DNA from: Nonomuraea harbinensis
GTDB taxonomy: Bacteria; Actinomycetota; Actinomycetes; Streptosporangiales; Streptosporangiaceae
Direction of reading: 5' to 3'
DNA: 64,000 bases
Assembly: GCF_019396385.1 (NCBI RefSeq)
Contig: NZ_JAHKRN010000022.1
Span: forward strand, 62,001-126,000
Part shown: positions 25,960-34,258 of the stretch, piece after piece
Numbering within the stretch: the stretch's first letter is position 1
Layout: every line of letters starts with the position of its first letter
Translations under genes and position numbers: made by a program
The notes under the pieces: generated by a model
Databases searched by the model: none
What the model was told of the DNA's origin: nothing
Seen by the model: only the letters and a program-made list of their open reading frames with translations

Positions 25960-26013
25960 GTCAGAGTCCTGTCTATCTCTGACGTTGTACCGGTAACCGG
26001 GCATTAAGGACAA
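25960..26013 (-). promoter_or_regulatory. Promoter and inverted repeat of the hydantoinase-like operon
   Basis: On the minus strand TTGTCC (26013-26008), 18 bp, TACAAC (25989-25984). Directly downstream lies a perfect inverted repeat, GTCAGAG (25960-25966) and CTCTGAC (25977-25983), with a 10-bp spacer, sitting at the expected transcription start. This is a good place for a repressor, or it could be a 5' mRNA hairpin. The promoter begins only a few bases after the stop of the neighbouring gluconokinase gene. Confidence 0.5.
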
Positions 26014-26019
26014 GGACGT

Positions 26020-26571
26020 TCAGATAATTTCACCAGAGGGAAACATCCGGCCGGGCAGGCCGAGACGGGTGAGCGCCGCCGCCACCAGCTCGTCCGGTGA
26101 CAGCGCCACGTCCAGCACCATCCCGGACTCGTCCGGATCGAGGTGCTCCAGGATCTGCTGCTGCGAGTCGAGCAGGCCGGCCGCCATGTAGTGGCCGGTG
26201 CGGCGGGTCATCCGGTCCCTGATCAGCTCCGGTGCCCCGTCGAGGTGGACGAACTCCACGTCCGGCGGACCCTGCCGCAGGACGTCGCGGTAGGCGCGCT
26301 TGAGCGCCGAGCACGCCAGGACGGTGGAGACGCCTTCGGCGTGCCGGTCGGCCATCCAGGAGGCCAGGTCGCGCAGCCACGGCCAGCGGTCCGCGTCGTC
26401 CAGCGGGACGCCGGCGCGCATCCGGGCCACGTTCGCCTCCGAGTGGAACTCGTCCGCCTCGGCGAACCGCAGCCCGGTCGCCTCGCTGATGCCGCGGGCC
26501 ACGGTCGTCTTGCCCGCGCCCGACACGCCCATGACCACGATGTGCCGGGTGGGCGGACGGTCACCAGTCAT
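26020..26571 (-). CDS. gntK: Gluconokinase (GntK/IdnK type)
   Basis: 183 residues, normal for the family. P-loop GVSGAGKTT near residue 15, ADEFHSEANVARMRAGVPLDDADRWPWL (substrate region), CSALKRAYRDVLR and the lid Arg cluster RMTRRTGHYM. It phosphorylates gluconate to 6-phosphogluconate. It is the last gene of the sugar-acid operon and overlaps the dehydratase gene by 11 nt. No 2-keto-3-deoxy-sugar kinase is present in the window, so this kinase may serve a different branch or have a broader substrate range. Confidence 0.88.
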   Translation of the reverse strand: MTGDRPPTRHIVVMGVSGAGKTTVARGISEATGLRFAEADEFHSEANVARMRAGVPLDDADRWPWLRDLASWMADRHAEGVSTVLACSALKRAYRDVLRQGPPDVEFVHLDGAPELIRDRMTRRTGHYMAAGLLDSQQQILEHLDPDESGMVLDVALSPDELVAAALTRLGLPGRMFPSGEII

Positions 26572-27790
26572 GGACGGTGCCGTCCTTGAGCCGGTTGAAC
26601 GGCAGGTAGGCCGCCTGGTACGGGAAGCGCGCCGCCGCCTCCTCGTCGAGCTCCACGCCGATCCCCGGCAGCTCGCCGGGGTGCAGGTAGCCGTTGGTGA
26701 AGCTGAACGACTGCCGGAACACCTCGTCGGTGGCCGGGCCGTGCCGCATGTACTCCTGGATGCCGAAGTTGTGGATCGCCAGGTCCAGGTGGAGCGCGGC
26801 GGCCATGCCGACCGGCGAGATGTCGGTCGGGCCGTGGATGCCGGACTTGATCTGGTACTGGGCGGCGTAGTCGAGGAGCTTGCGCATGGCGGTGATCCCG
26901 CCGGTGTGGGTGACGGCGGAGCGGACGTAGTCGATGAGCTGCTCGCGGATCAGGGTCTGGTAGTCCCACACGGTGTTGAAGACCTCGCCGATGGCCAGCG
27001 GGGTGGTGGTGTGCTGCCGGACCAGGCGCAGCGCCTCCTGGTTCTCCGCCGGGGTGCAGTCCTCCAGCCAGAACAGGTCGTACGGTTCGAGGTCCTTGCC
27101 GAGCCTGGCCGCCTGGATGGGGGTCATCCGATGGTGCCCGTCGTGCAGCAGCGGCAGCTCGGGGCCGAACTCGTTCCGTACCGCCTCGAAGACGCCGGGC
27201 AGGTGGCGCAGGTAGGCGCGGGTGTCCCAGTCCTCCTCGGCGGGCAGCGGGGTGCGCTGGGCCGGCTCGTAGTCGTACCGCTTGCCGTCGATGCTCGGCT
27301 GGGCGGCGACGCCGTACACCGCGTCGACCCCCGGCACGGAGGTCTGCACCCGGATCGACCGGTACCCCAGCTCCAGGTGCAGGCGGATCGAGTCGAACAG
27401 CTCCGGCAGGTCGCGGCCCGAGGCGTGCCCGTACGCCATGATCCCGTTCCGGGAGGCTCCGCCGAGCAGCTGGTAGAGCGGCATCCCGGCGGCCTTGGCC
27501 TTGATGTCCCAGAGCGCCACGTCCACGGCGGCGATGGCGGCCATGGTGACGGGGCCGCGCCGCCAGTACGCCGAGCGGTAGAGGAACTGCCAGGTGTCCT
27601 CGATGCGGTGCGGGTCCCGTCCGATCAGCAGGGGGGCGACGTGGTCGGCCAGGTACGACGCGACCGCCAGCTCCCGCCCGTTGAGTGTGCCGTCGCCCAG
27701 CCCGGTGATCCCGTCATCCGTCGTGATCTTGAGGGTCACGAAGTTGCGGTCGGGGCTGGTGACGATGACGTCCGCTGCGGTGATCTTCAC
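26561..27790 (-). CDS. manD: D-mannonate dehydratase family protein (enolase superfamily, ManD/RspA type)
   Basis: 409 residues. ManD family blocks: RNFVTLKITTDDGITGLGDGTLNGRELAVASYL, HRIEDTWQFLYRSAYWRRGPV, DVALWDIKAKAAGMPLYQLLGG, the YGHASG loop, FWLEDCTPAENQ (metal Glu), AIGEVFNT and SGIHGPTDISPVG (His). Family members dehydrate D-mannonate or D-gluconate to 2-keto-3-deoxygluconate, though many show weak or no activity. With the galactonate dehydratase gene two genes upstream, it suggests use of more than one sugar acid. Confidence 0.85.
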   Translation of the reverse strand: MKITAADVIVTSPDRNFVTLKITTDDGITGLGDGTLNGRELAVASYLADHVAPLLIGRDPHRIEDTWQFLYRSAYWRRGPVTMAAIAAVDVALWDIKAKAAGMPLYQLLGGASRNGIMAYGHASGRDLPELFDSIRLHLELGYRSIRVQTSVPGVDAVYGVAAQPSIDGKRYDYEPAQRTPLPAEEDWDTRAYLRHLPGVFEAVRNEFGPELPLLHDGHHRMTPIQAARLGKDLEPYDLFWLEDCTPAENQEALRLVRQHTTTPLAIGEVFNTVWDYQTLIREQLIDYVRSAVTHTGGITAMRKLLDYAAQYQIKSGIHGPTDISPVGMAAALHLDLAIHNFGIQEYMRHGPATDEVFRQSFSFTNGYLHPGELPGIGVELDEEAAARFPYQAAYLPFNRLKDGTVHDW

Positions 27791-27814
27791 GTGGATGCCT
27801 TTCTCAACGAGGGG

Positions 27815-28447
27815 TCACGACGTCGCGGCCAGGAAGGCGCGGGCCCGCTCGCGCAGGGCGTCCAGGTCGCCGCCGGACGCCGCGTCGCCGACCAGCGGCC
27901 CCCCGACGCCGGCCGCGATCGCGCCGGCGGCGAGGAAGCCGGGCAGCTCGGCCAGGCCGACGCCGCCCACCGCGACGAACGGGAGGTGCGGGAACGGGTC
28001 GCGCAGCGCCTTCAGGTAGGCCGGGCCGCCCAGCGAGGCGGGGAAGAGCTTGACCGCGGCGGCGCCCATCCGCGTCGCGGTGTACGCCTCGGTCGGGGTG
28101 AGCGCTCCGGCGGCGACCGGGAGCCCTCGCCTGGCCGCCGCGCCGATGGAGTCGACGACGGCCGGGGTGACGACGAACTGCGCGCCGGCGGCGGCCACGT
28201 CGGCGACGTCCGCCTCGGTGAGCACGGTGCCGGCGCCCACCAGCGTGCCGGCCGGCGCGGCGGCCCGGATGGCCGCGATGGCGTCGAGCGCGCCGGGGGT
28301 GGTCAGGGCCACCTCCAGCACGCGGACGCCCTCGTCGAGCAGCGCGGTCCCGGCGGCGACGGCGGCCGCCCCGCCGGAGCCGCGGATGATCGCCAGCAGC
28401 CGGGTGGCGGCGAGGGTGGCGGTGAAGTCGGATGTCATGGTCACCAT
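27815..28447 (-). CDS. eda: 2-dehydro-3-deoxy-(phospho)gluconate aldolase (KDPG aldolase)
   Basis: 210 residues; ATG at 28447 (an ATG at 28438 is the alternative). Class I aldolase features: LLAIIRG, the catalytic Glu in VLEVALTTPGA, GAGTVLTEADV and the Schiff-base Lys in GAAAVKLFPAS followed by VAVGGVG. It cleaves KDPG (or the galacto epimer or non-phosphorylated form) to pyruvate and glyceraldehyde(-3-phosphate). It lies between the two dehydratase genes, overlapping dgoD by 7 nt, and consumes their products. Confidence 0.9.
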   Translation of the reverse strand: MVTMTSDFTATLAATRLLAIIRGSGGAAAVAAGTALLDEGVRVLEVALTTPGALDAIAAIRAAAPAGTLVGAGTVLTEADVADVAAAGAQFVVTPAVVDSIGAAARRGLPVAAGALTPTEAYTATRMGAAAVKLFPASLGGPAYLKALRDPFPHLPFVAVGGVGLAELPGFLAAGAIAAGVGGPLVGDAASGGDLDALRERARAFLAATS

Positions 28448-29589
28448 TCCGCGTAGGAGCCGTCCCGGTGCCGCCAGACGGGGCCGCGCCAGGCGTGTCC
28501 CCGCTTGCCGGCCGAGCGCACCGCCTGCTCGTCGACCTCGATGCCCAGGCCGGGCCCGGTGAGCCGCTCGACGTACCCGTCGACGAAGGTCAGCGGGGTC
28601 TTGTCCACGCAGTAGTCCAGCATGTCGGCGCCCAGGTTGTAGTGGATGCCGAGGCTCTGCTCCTGGATCAGGTAGTTGGGCGTGGCGAAGCCGACCTGCA
28701 GGCAGGCCGCGAGGGCGATCGGGCCGAGCGGGCAGTGCGGGGCGAGCTGCACGTCGTACACCTCGGCGAGCGCGGCGATCTTGCGCACCTCGGTGATGCC
28801 GCCGGCGTGCGAGAGGTCCGGCTGGGCGACCGCGATGCCGGCCTGGAGGACGGGCAGGAACTCCTGCCTGCTGTAGAGCCGCTCCCCCGTCGAGACGGGG
28901 ATGGTGGTCGAGCGGACGAACTCGCCGATGAGGTGCGAGTTCTCCGGTACGACCGGCTCCTCCAGGAACAGCGGCCGGTACGGCTCCAGCAGCGGCGCCA
29001 CCCGGCGGGCGCTGGCGAGGGTGAACCGCCCGTGCAGGTCGACGGCGACGTCACGGTGGTCGCCGAGCACCTCGCGGGCGGCGGCCACCCGGGCGACCAC
29101 GCCGTTCAGCTCGGCGACCGACGCGACCGGGCTCATCCTGCCCGAGGCGTTCATCTTCACCGCGGTGAGCCCGGCCTCGACCTGGGCGGCGACGTGGTCG
29201 CGGACCTCGCCCGGCTCGTCGCCGCCGACCCAGCCGTACACCCGGATCCGGTCCCGTACCGGCCCGCCGAGCAGCTGATGCACCGGAGCGCCGAAGTGCT
29301 TGCCCGCGATGTCCCAGAGCGCCTGGTCGAGGCCCGCCACGGCGCTGGCCAGGATCGGGCCGCCGCGGTAGAACGAGCCCTTGGTCAGCACCTGCCAGTG
29401 GTCCTCGATCCGCAGCGCGTCCCGGCCGATCAGCAGCTCCGCGAGCTGGTCCACGGCGGTCCTGACGGTCTCGGACCGCCCCTCGCAGGTGGCCTCGCCC
29501 CAGCCGACGATCCCGGAGCCGGTCTCCACCCGGACGAACAGCCAGCGGGGGGCGACGAGGAAGGTCTCGACGCGCGCGATGGTCGTCAT
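28441..29589 (-). CDS. dgoD: D-galactonate dehydratase (DgoD)
   Basis: 382 residues. Very close to the DgoD pattern: VETFLVAPRWLFVRVETGSGIVGWGEATCEGR, RIEDHWQVLTKGSFYRGGPI, LDQALWDIAGKHFGAPVHQLLGG, the DLHGRF Asp/His, FLEEPVVPEN, TGERLYSRQEF (metal Glu), and APHCPLGPIALAACLQ. It dehydrates D-galactonate to 2-keto-3-deoxygalactonate in the cytoplasm. It is the gene just after the ABC transporter genes in the operon, so galactonate or a close sugar acid is the likely main ligand. Confidence 0.9.
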   Translation of the reverse strand: MTTIARVETFLVAPRWLFVRVETGSGIVGWGEATCEGRSETVRTAVDQLAELLIGRDALRIEDHWQVLTKGSFYRGGPILASAVAGLDQALWDIAGKHFGAPVHQLLGGPVRDRIRVYGWVGGDEPGEVRDHVAAQVEAGLTAVKMNASGRMSPVASVAELNGVVARVAAAREVLGDHRDVAVDLHGRFTLASARRVAPLLEPYRPLFLEEPVVPENSHLIGEFVRSTTIPVSTGERLYSRQEFLPVLQAGIAVAQPDLSHAGGITEVRKIAALAEVYDVQLAPHCPLGPIALAACLQVGFATPNYLIQEQSLGIHYNLGADMLDYCVDKTPLTFVDGYVERLTGPGLGIEVDEQAVRSAGKRGHAWRGPVWRHRDGSYAEW

Positions 29590-29593
29590 CGGC

Positions 29594-30409
29594 TCAGCCC
29601 TTCGTCGCGCCGGCGGTGAGGCCGGAGACCACGTACTTCTGCACGAACAGGGCGATCACCATGATCGGCAGGGTGACCACGGTGGTCGCGGCCATCAGGC
29701 CGCCCCAATCGATGCTGGCGTACCCGACGAAGTCGAAGATCGCGACGGGCAGCGTCTTGGTGTCGGCGTCGGAGAGCACGAGCGCGAACATGAAGTTGTT
29801 CCAGGAGAAGATGAAGGACAGGATCCCGGCGGTCGCGATGCCCGGCACCGACAGCGGCAGCGTGATGCGGCGGAACGCGCCGATGTGGGTCAGCCCGTCG
29901 ACCAGCGCCGCCTCCTCCAGCTCCGTCGGCAGGCTGTCGAAGTAGCCCATCATGATGTAGACCACCAGCGGCAGCGACACGAACATGTGGCTGATGATCA
30001 GCACCTCGTAGCCGCCGACCATCCGCAGGTTGGAGAAGACGTAGTACCAGGGCACCAGGAGCGAGACGCCGGGGATGATCCGGGCCATCAGCACCACCAG
30101 CGCGGACTTGCGCATGTTGAACCGGCTCATCGAGTAGGCGGCCGGCAGCCCGAGGATCAGCGACGCCACCGTGGCGGCGAACGCCACCCAGAGGCTGTTG
30201 ACGATGAACGTGACGTAGTTCGCCTGCTGGAGCACCTTGCCGAAGTTGTCCAGGGTGGGCGAGAACACCAGGGCCTTGCCCGGGTCGTAGATGTCGACGT
30301 TGGTCTTGAACGCCGCGGCGACCATCCAGACCAGCGGCGCCACCAGGGCGAGCACCACGACGGTGAGCGCCGCCACCCGGAACACCCGGTACGCGAGACT
30401 GGGCCTCAT
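29594..30409 (-). CDS. Carbohydrate ABC transporter permease (MalG-like)
   Basis: 271 residues, six membrane segments, starting RVFRVAALTVVVLALVAPLVWMVAAAFKT. The EAA loop is ELEEAALVDGLTHIGAFRRITLPLSVPGIA. It forms the membrane channel with the MalF-like protein, whose gene it overlaps by 4 nt. There is no ATPase gene in the operon; actinomycetes commonly supply a shared MsiK-type ATPase from elsewhere. Confidence 0.92.
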   Translation of the reverse strand: MRPSLAYRVFRVAALTVVVLALVAPLVWMVAAAFKTNVDIYDPGKALVFSPTLDNFGKVLQQANYVTFIVNSLWVAFAATVASLILGLPAAYSMSRFNMRKSALVVLMARIIPGVSLLVPWYYVFSNLRMVGGYEVLIISHMFVSLPLVVYIMMGYFDSLPTELEEAALVDGLTHIGAFRRITLPLSVPGIATAGILSFIFSWNNFMFALVLSDADTKTLPVAIFDFVGYASIDWGGLMAATTVVTLPIMVIALFVQKYVVSGLTAGATKG

Positions 30410-31338
30410 CGCCGCGCCTCCTTGCGCCGGGCGGTCAGGGCCCACATCGCCCCGATGATGATCAGGAAGAACAGGATGAGGACGGTGGAGGAGACCCCGT
30501 ACTCGTTGTAGTCGAAGCTGAGCCCGTAGGCGTACACGTTCAGGGTCTCCACCTCGTGGAACGAGCCGCCGCCGCGGCCCTTGGTGGCGTAGAGGATGTC
30601 GAAGGTCTTCAGCGCGTCGATGCCGCGCAGCAGGATCGCCACGGTCACCGTGGGCATCAGCAGCGGCAGGGTGACGTGCCGGAACCGCTGCCAGGTGCTG
30701 GCGCCGTCGATCCTGGCCGCCTCCTGCGGCTCCTCCGACAGCGAGGTGAGCCCGGCGAGCAGGATCAGCACCACCATCGGCGTCCACTGCCACACGTCGA
30801 TGAAGATCGTGGTGGGCAGGGCGGTGTGCTCGCCGGCGAGCCACGGCTGCGGCCCGATGCCGATCCAGCCGAGCACCTGGTTGGCCATGCCGATGTTCGG
30901 GTCGAAGATGAGCCGCCACATCATGCCGACCGCGACCGGGGTGGCGACGAGCGGCAGCAGGATCGCGACCCGCACCCACTTCTGCCCCTTGAACGGCCGC
31001 CAGAGCAGCAGCGCGATCGCCATCCCGAGGACCATCTCGAACAGCAGCGCGACGCCGGTGAACGTGGCGGTCCGGCCGACGGCGGGCCAGAACCTGGTGG
31101 TGTCGGAGAGCACGTCGAGGTAGTTCTGGAAGCCGACGAACTCGCTCTCGGCGCGGACCGATCCCTCGGCGTCGGTGAGGCTGAGGTACCCGGTCCAGGC
31201 CAGGGGGAACACGAGCAGCGCGGCGACGAAGGTCATCGCGGGCGCGGCGAACAGCCACTTGCGGTGGTCGTTGACCCAGCGCACCCAGCCGGGCGTGCCG
31301 GTGGCGCCGCTCGGCGCCTTGCTGGTGATCGTTGCCAT
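30406..31338 (-). CDS. Carbohydrate ABC transporter permease (MalF-like)
   Basis: 310 residues. N-terminal cytoplasmic stretch, then WLFAAPAMTFVAALLVFPLAWTGYLS and further membrane segments. Coupling loop SEEPQEAARIDGASTWQRFRHVTLPLLMPTV. It follows the binding-protein gene after a 57-bp gap that contains a strong hairpin. Confidence 0.92.
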   Translation of the reverse strand: MATITSKAPSGATGTPGWVRWVNDHRKWLFAAPAMTFVAALLVFPLAWTGYLSLTDAEGSVRAESEFVGFQNYLDVLSDTTRFWPAVGRTATFTGVALLFEMVLGMAIALLLWRPFKGQKWVRVAILLPLVATPVAVGMMWRLIFDPNIGMANQVLGWIGIGPQPWLAGEHTALPTTIFIDVWQWTPMVVLILLAGLTSLSEEPQEAARIDGASTWQRFRHVTLPLLMPTVTVAILLRGIDALKTFDILYATKGRGGGSFHEVETLNVYAYGLSFDYNEYGVSSTVLILFFLIIIGAMWALTARRKEARR

Positions 31339-31355
31339 GAGGTCTCCAGGGGTGG

Positions 31356-31386
31356 GCGGGCGGCGGGCGCTCGGCCCGCCGCCCGC
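31356..31386 (-). other. Perfect hairpin between the binding-protein and permease genes
   Basis: GCGGGCGGCGGGC (31356-31368), a 5-nt loop, then GCCCGCCGCCCGC (31374-31386), a perfect 13-bp stem. In sugar ABC operons such intergenic stems commonly raise binding-protein over permease levels by mRNA stabilisation or partial termination. Confidence 0.6.
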
Positions 31387-31395
31387 GCGTGCCGC

Positions 31396-32700
31396 TTACT
31401 CGGCCTCGTCGTCCAGGAACTGCTGGAAGGCGGTGTGGGCCGTGTCGGCCGAAGCCGCGGCGTCCTTGCCGGTGATCGCGTCGACGATCGGCTGGCCGAC
31501 GATCTCGCGGGCCTCGGCGACCTTCACCACCAGCGGCCGGTCATGGCCGACGCCGTTCTCGGTGCTGGCCGCGATGGCCTCGGCCAGGTCCTCGGGGAAG
31601 GTCGAGACGCCCTCGGGGTCGGCCCAGACCGAGGTCCGGGCGCCCGGCACACCGGACTTCTGCTGGGCGAGCGTCTGCTCCTTGCCCGTGGCCCACTCGA
31701 TGAACTTCCAGGCGTTCTCGGTGTTCTCGGAGGCGTCGTTGATGCCCAGCGCCCACGACGGGATGTTGTACGGCTTCGAGCCCGCCGGGCCGGCCGGGAA
31801 CGGCGCGAAGCCCACCTGGTCCGACACCTTGGACTTGTCCGCGTCGGTGGCGTTCTTGTAGAGCGAGTTCGCCTCGGTGTAGAAGGCGGCCTTGCCCTGG
31901 GTGAAGATCGCCATCGCCTCGGGCCAGCCCATGTCGGTGCTGACGTTCGCGGGGCCGTAGTCCTTGATCAGCTCGCCGTAGTAGGCGTACGCCTGCTTGG
32001 CCGCGTCGGTGCCGACCGCCGACTTGCCGCTCTGGTCGACGAAGTCGCCGCCGAAGCTGTAGAGGAAGCTGGAGAACTGGGTGACCGCCGCGGACTTGCC
32101 CGTACGGGCGACGAAGCCGGCGACGTCAGGCTCCGACTCCTTGATCTTGGCGGCGGCGGCCTTCAGCTCGTCCAGGGTCTTGGGCGGGGCGCTCAGGCCG
32201 GCCTTCTCCAGCAGGTCCTTGCGGTAGTAGAGGACCTCCTGCTCGGTGATGATCGGGATGCCGACCGGCTTGCTCTCGTACGTGGTGGACTGCACCGGGC
32301 CGGGCTGGAAGTCGCTGAAGTCCCAGCTCTCGGACTTCACCTGCTCCGTGAGGTCGGCCAGGTACTTGTTCCTGGCGAAGAGCTTGCCCTCCTGCAGGGG
32401 CCGGTACATCATCACGTCGATGTCGGCCGAGCCGGCGTTGAGCTTGACGTTGTACTGGTCGGAGAGCTGGTCCTCGCCGAGCTGGGTGATCTCCACCTTG
32501 AGCCCGGTCTGCTTCTCGAACTCGGGCAGTGCCTGCTTGACGTTCTCCGTCCACACGTGGTTGGCCAGGGTGACCCGGACCGTGTCGGACGCGCCGCCGC
32601 CGTCGCCTCCGCCGCAGGCGGTCAGGCTCATGGCGACAACCACGGCCAGAGAAGTACCGGTTATCGATCGACGTCGCACGTCATCTCGCCTTTCTGGCAT
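31396..32700 (-). CDS. Carbohydrate ABC transporter substrate-binding lipoprotein
   Basis: 434 residues from the ATG at 32700, which follows AGGGGGG; a GTG at 32679 preceded by GAAAGGCGAG would also work. Lipobox SLTAC, Cys29. Family-1 extracellular solute-binding features: WTENVKQALPEFEKQTGLKVEI, a hinge around SADIDVMMYRPLQEG, GKAAFYTEAN and an EWATGKEQTLAQQKSG C-terminal lobe. It is the first gene of the sugar-acid operon; its ligand is probably an aldonate or a small oligosaccharide. An operator and promoter lie immediately upstream. Confidence 0.9.
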   Translation of the reverse strand: MPERRDDVRRRSITGTSLAVVVAMSLTACGGGDGGGASDTVRVTLANHVWTENVKQALPEFEKQTGLKVEITQLGEDQLSDQYNVKLNAGSADIDVMMYRPLQEGKLFARNKYLADLTEQVKSESWDFSDFQPGPVQSTTYESKPVGIPIITEQEVLYYRKDLLEKAGLSAPPKTLDELKAAAAKIKESEPDVAGFVARTGKSAAVTQFSSFLYSFGGDFVDQSGKSAVGTDAAKQAYAYYGELIKDYGPANVSTDMGWPEAMAIFTQGKAAFYTEANSLYKNATDADKSKVSDQVGFAPFPAGPAGSKPYNIPSWALGINDASENTENAWKFIEWATGKEQTLAQQKSGVPGARTSVWADPEGVSTFPEDLAEAIAASTENGVGHDRPLVVKVAEAREIVGQPIVDAITGKDAAASADTAHTAFQQFLDDEAE

Positions 32701-32733
32701 GGCCGCCGCCCCCCTGAAGGGCGCCACACTCGT

Positions 32734-32762
32734 CTAACATCTGACTAATGCCGGGATGTTAG
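32734..32762. promoter_or_regulatory. Operator: perfect inverted repeat CTAACATC-N13-GATGTTAG
   Basis: Arms at 32734-32741 and 32755-32762. It covers the predicted -10 box and start of the minus-strand sugar-acid operon and lies beside the divergent FadR-type regulator gene, so it is the probable binding site of that regulator. Confidence 0.65.
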
Positions 32763-32785
32763 GGCAAAAAAGCTGATTTATTCAA
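32756..32785 (-). promoter_or_regulatory. Promoter of the sugar-acid operon
   Basis: On the minus strand TTGAAT (32785-32780), 18 bp, TAACAT (32761-32756). The -10 box is inside one arm of the operator, which fits repression by steric block. Confidence 0.55.
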
Positions 32786-32815
32786 GGCTTGGCGTCAACT
32801 GATATGCTTTCAGCC

Positions 32816-33577
32816 GTGAACCAGTCCTCCCCAGGGGGCGCACCCACTCAGCGATCCCTTGCCGAGACTGGGCTGCACGCACGAGTCCTCGACCATCTCG
32901 GCACCGCCATCTGCAACGGCGACGTGGCCGCCGGTTCCGTCCTGAGCATCGAAGACCTGGTCGACCGCTACCAGGTCTCCCGCTCGGTCATCCGCGAGGT
33001 GCTGCGGGTGCTCGCCTCCATGGGGCTCATCGAGACCCGGCGCCGGGTCGGCATCATGATCCAGGCCGCCGGCGCGTGGAGCGTCTTCGACCCGCAGGTG
33101 ATCCGCTGGCGGCTCGCCTCCGGCGGGCGGATGGCGCAGATGCGCTCGATCACCGAGCTGCGGACCGCGATCGAGCCGCACGCCGCCTGGCTGGCCGCCG
33201 AGCGGATCGGCGACGACGAGGCGAGCGAGCTGGTCGGGCTCGCGGCCAAGATGTGGGCCGCGGGGAAGGCCGGCGACGAGTCACGCTTCCTCAGCCTGGA
33301 CATCGACTTCCACCGCCGGGTGCTGGCAGCCTCGGGCAACGAGATGTTCGCCAAATTGCAACTGATCGTCGCCGAGGTGCTGGCCGGACGTCACCACTAC
33401 CACCTGATGCCCCACTACCCCCACGAGCAGGCGCTTCAGCTCCACATCGACGTGGCCCAGGCGCTCCAGCGGCGCGACGGCGAGCGGGCCAGGCAGGCCA
33501 TGGTCGACATCATGGAGCAGGGGTTCGCCGAGATGCGGTCGATGTGGGAGCGGACGGCCGAGCCCGGCGGCGTGTGA
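32816..33577 (+). CDS. FadR-subfamily GntR regulator (DgoR-like)
   Basis: 253 residues. A -10-like TATGCT at 32803-32808 overlaps the upstream in-frame ATG (32804) and ends seven bases before the GTG at 32816, so I favour a leaderless start at that GTG. Residues about 15-80 are the winged helix (ARVLDHLGTAICNGDVAAGSVL, YQVSRSVIREVLRVLASMGLI). The rest is an FCD ligand domain with metal ligands such as Asp in LDIDFHRRV and later His residues. Divergent from the galactonate operon, it is the expected aldonate-responsive repressor. Confidence 0.88.
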   Translation: MNQSSPGGAPTQRSLAETGLHARVLDHLGTAICNGDVAAGSVLSIEDLVDRYQVSRSVIREVLRVLASMGLIETRRRVGIMIQAAGAWSVFDPQVIRWRLASGGRMAQMRSITELRTAIEPHAAWLAAERIGDDEASELVGLAAKMWAAGKAGDESRFLSLDIDFHRRVLAASGNEMFAKLQLIVAEVLAGRHHYHLMPHYPHEQALQLHIDVAQALQRRDGERARQAMVDIMEQGFAEMRSMWERTAEPGGV

Positions 33578-33631
33578 CCCCGTACGGGGCCGCGTGTCGT
33601 GTCACCCCGTGACCGCTCCTAAGATCCAAGG

Positions 33632-34252
33632 GTGGCGAAGTACCTGGACGTACACCCGGACAACCCCCAGCCCCGACTGATCAACCAGGTGGTGGATCTG
33701 CTGCACGCGGACGGGCTGATCGCGTACCCGACCGACTCGTGCTACGCCCTGGGCTGCCGGATCGGCAACAAGGACGGCATCGACCGGATCAGGGAGATCC
33801 GCGGCCTCGGCGACGAGCACCACTTCACGCTGGTGTGCCGGGACTTCGCCCAGTTCGGTCAGTTCGTGCATGTGAACAAGGCCGTGTTCCGCCTGGTCAA
33901 GGCGGCGACTCCCGGCGGTTACACGTTCATCCTGCCCGCCACCAAGGAGGTGCCGCGGCGACTGCTGCACCCCAGGAAGAAGACGGTCGGCGTGCGGATC
34001 CCCGACCATGTCGTCACCCAGGCCCTGCTGGCCGAGCTGGGCGAGCCGCTGCTGTCGAGCACGCTGCTGCTGCCCGACGAGACCGAGCCCCTGACGCAGG
34101 GCTGGGAGATCAAGGAGCGGCTCGACCACGCGGTCGACGCCGTGATCGACTCCGGCGAGTGCGGCGCCACCCCGACGACCGTCGTCGACTTCTCGCAGGG
34201 CGAGCCCGAGATCCTCCGTCACGGCACGGGGCCCGCGGACCTGTTCGAATAG
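33632..34252 (+). CDS. yciO: L-threonylcarbamoyladenylate synthase family protein, YciO type
   Basis: 206 residues from the GTG at 33632. It follows E. coli YciO closely: HPDNPQPRLINQVVDLL, YPTDSCYALGC, FTLVCRDFAQ, TPGGYTFILPATKEVPRRLLHP, KTVGVRIPDH and a closing PTTVVDFSQGEPEILRHGTG. The YrdC-like fold makes threonylcarbamoyl-AMP for the tRNA t6A modification; YciO-type members have weak or different activity and are usually not the essential enzyme. It stands alone here, 54 bp after the regulator gene. Confidence 0.88.
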   Translation: MAKYLDVHPDNPQPRLINQVVDLLHADGLIAYPTDSCYALGCRIGNKDGIDRIREIRGLGDEHHFTLVCRDFAQFGQFVHVNKAVFRLVKAATPGGYTFILPATKEVPRRLLHPRKKTVGVRIPDHVVTQALLAELGEPLLSSTLLLPDETEPLTQGWEIKERLDHAVDAVIDSGECGATPTTVVDFSQGEPEILRHGTGPADLFE

Positions 34253-34258
34253 CACCTT

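Noticed and set aside
25960..26005. Short minus-strand ORF (16 codons, starts MPGYRYNVRD) as a leader peptide of the hydantoinase-like operon
   Set aside because: No ribosome site, no repeated regulatory codon and it spans the predicted promoter rather than lying after it.
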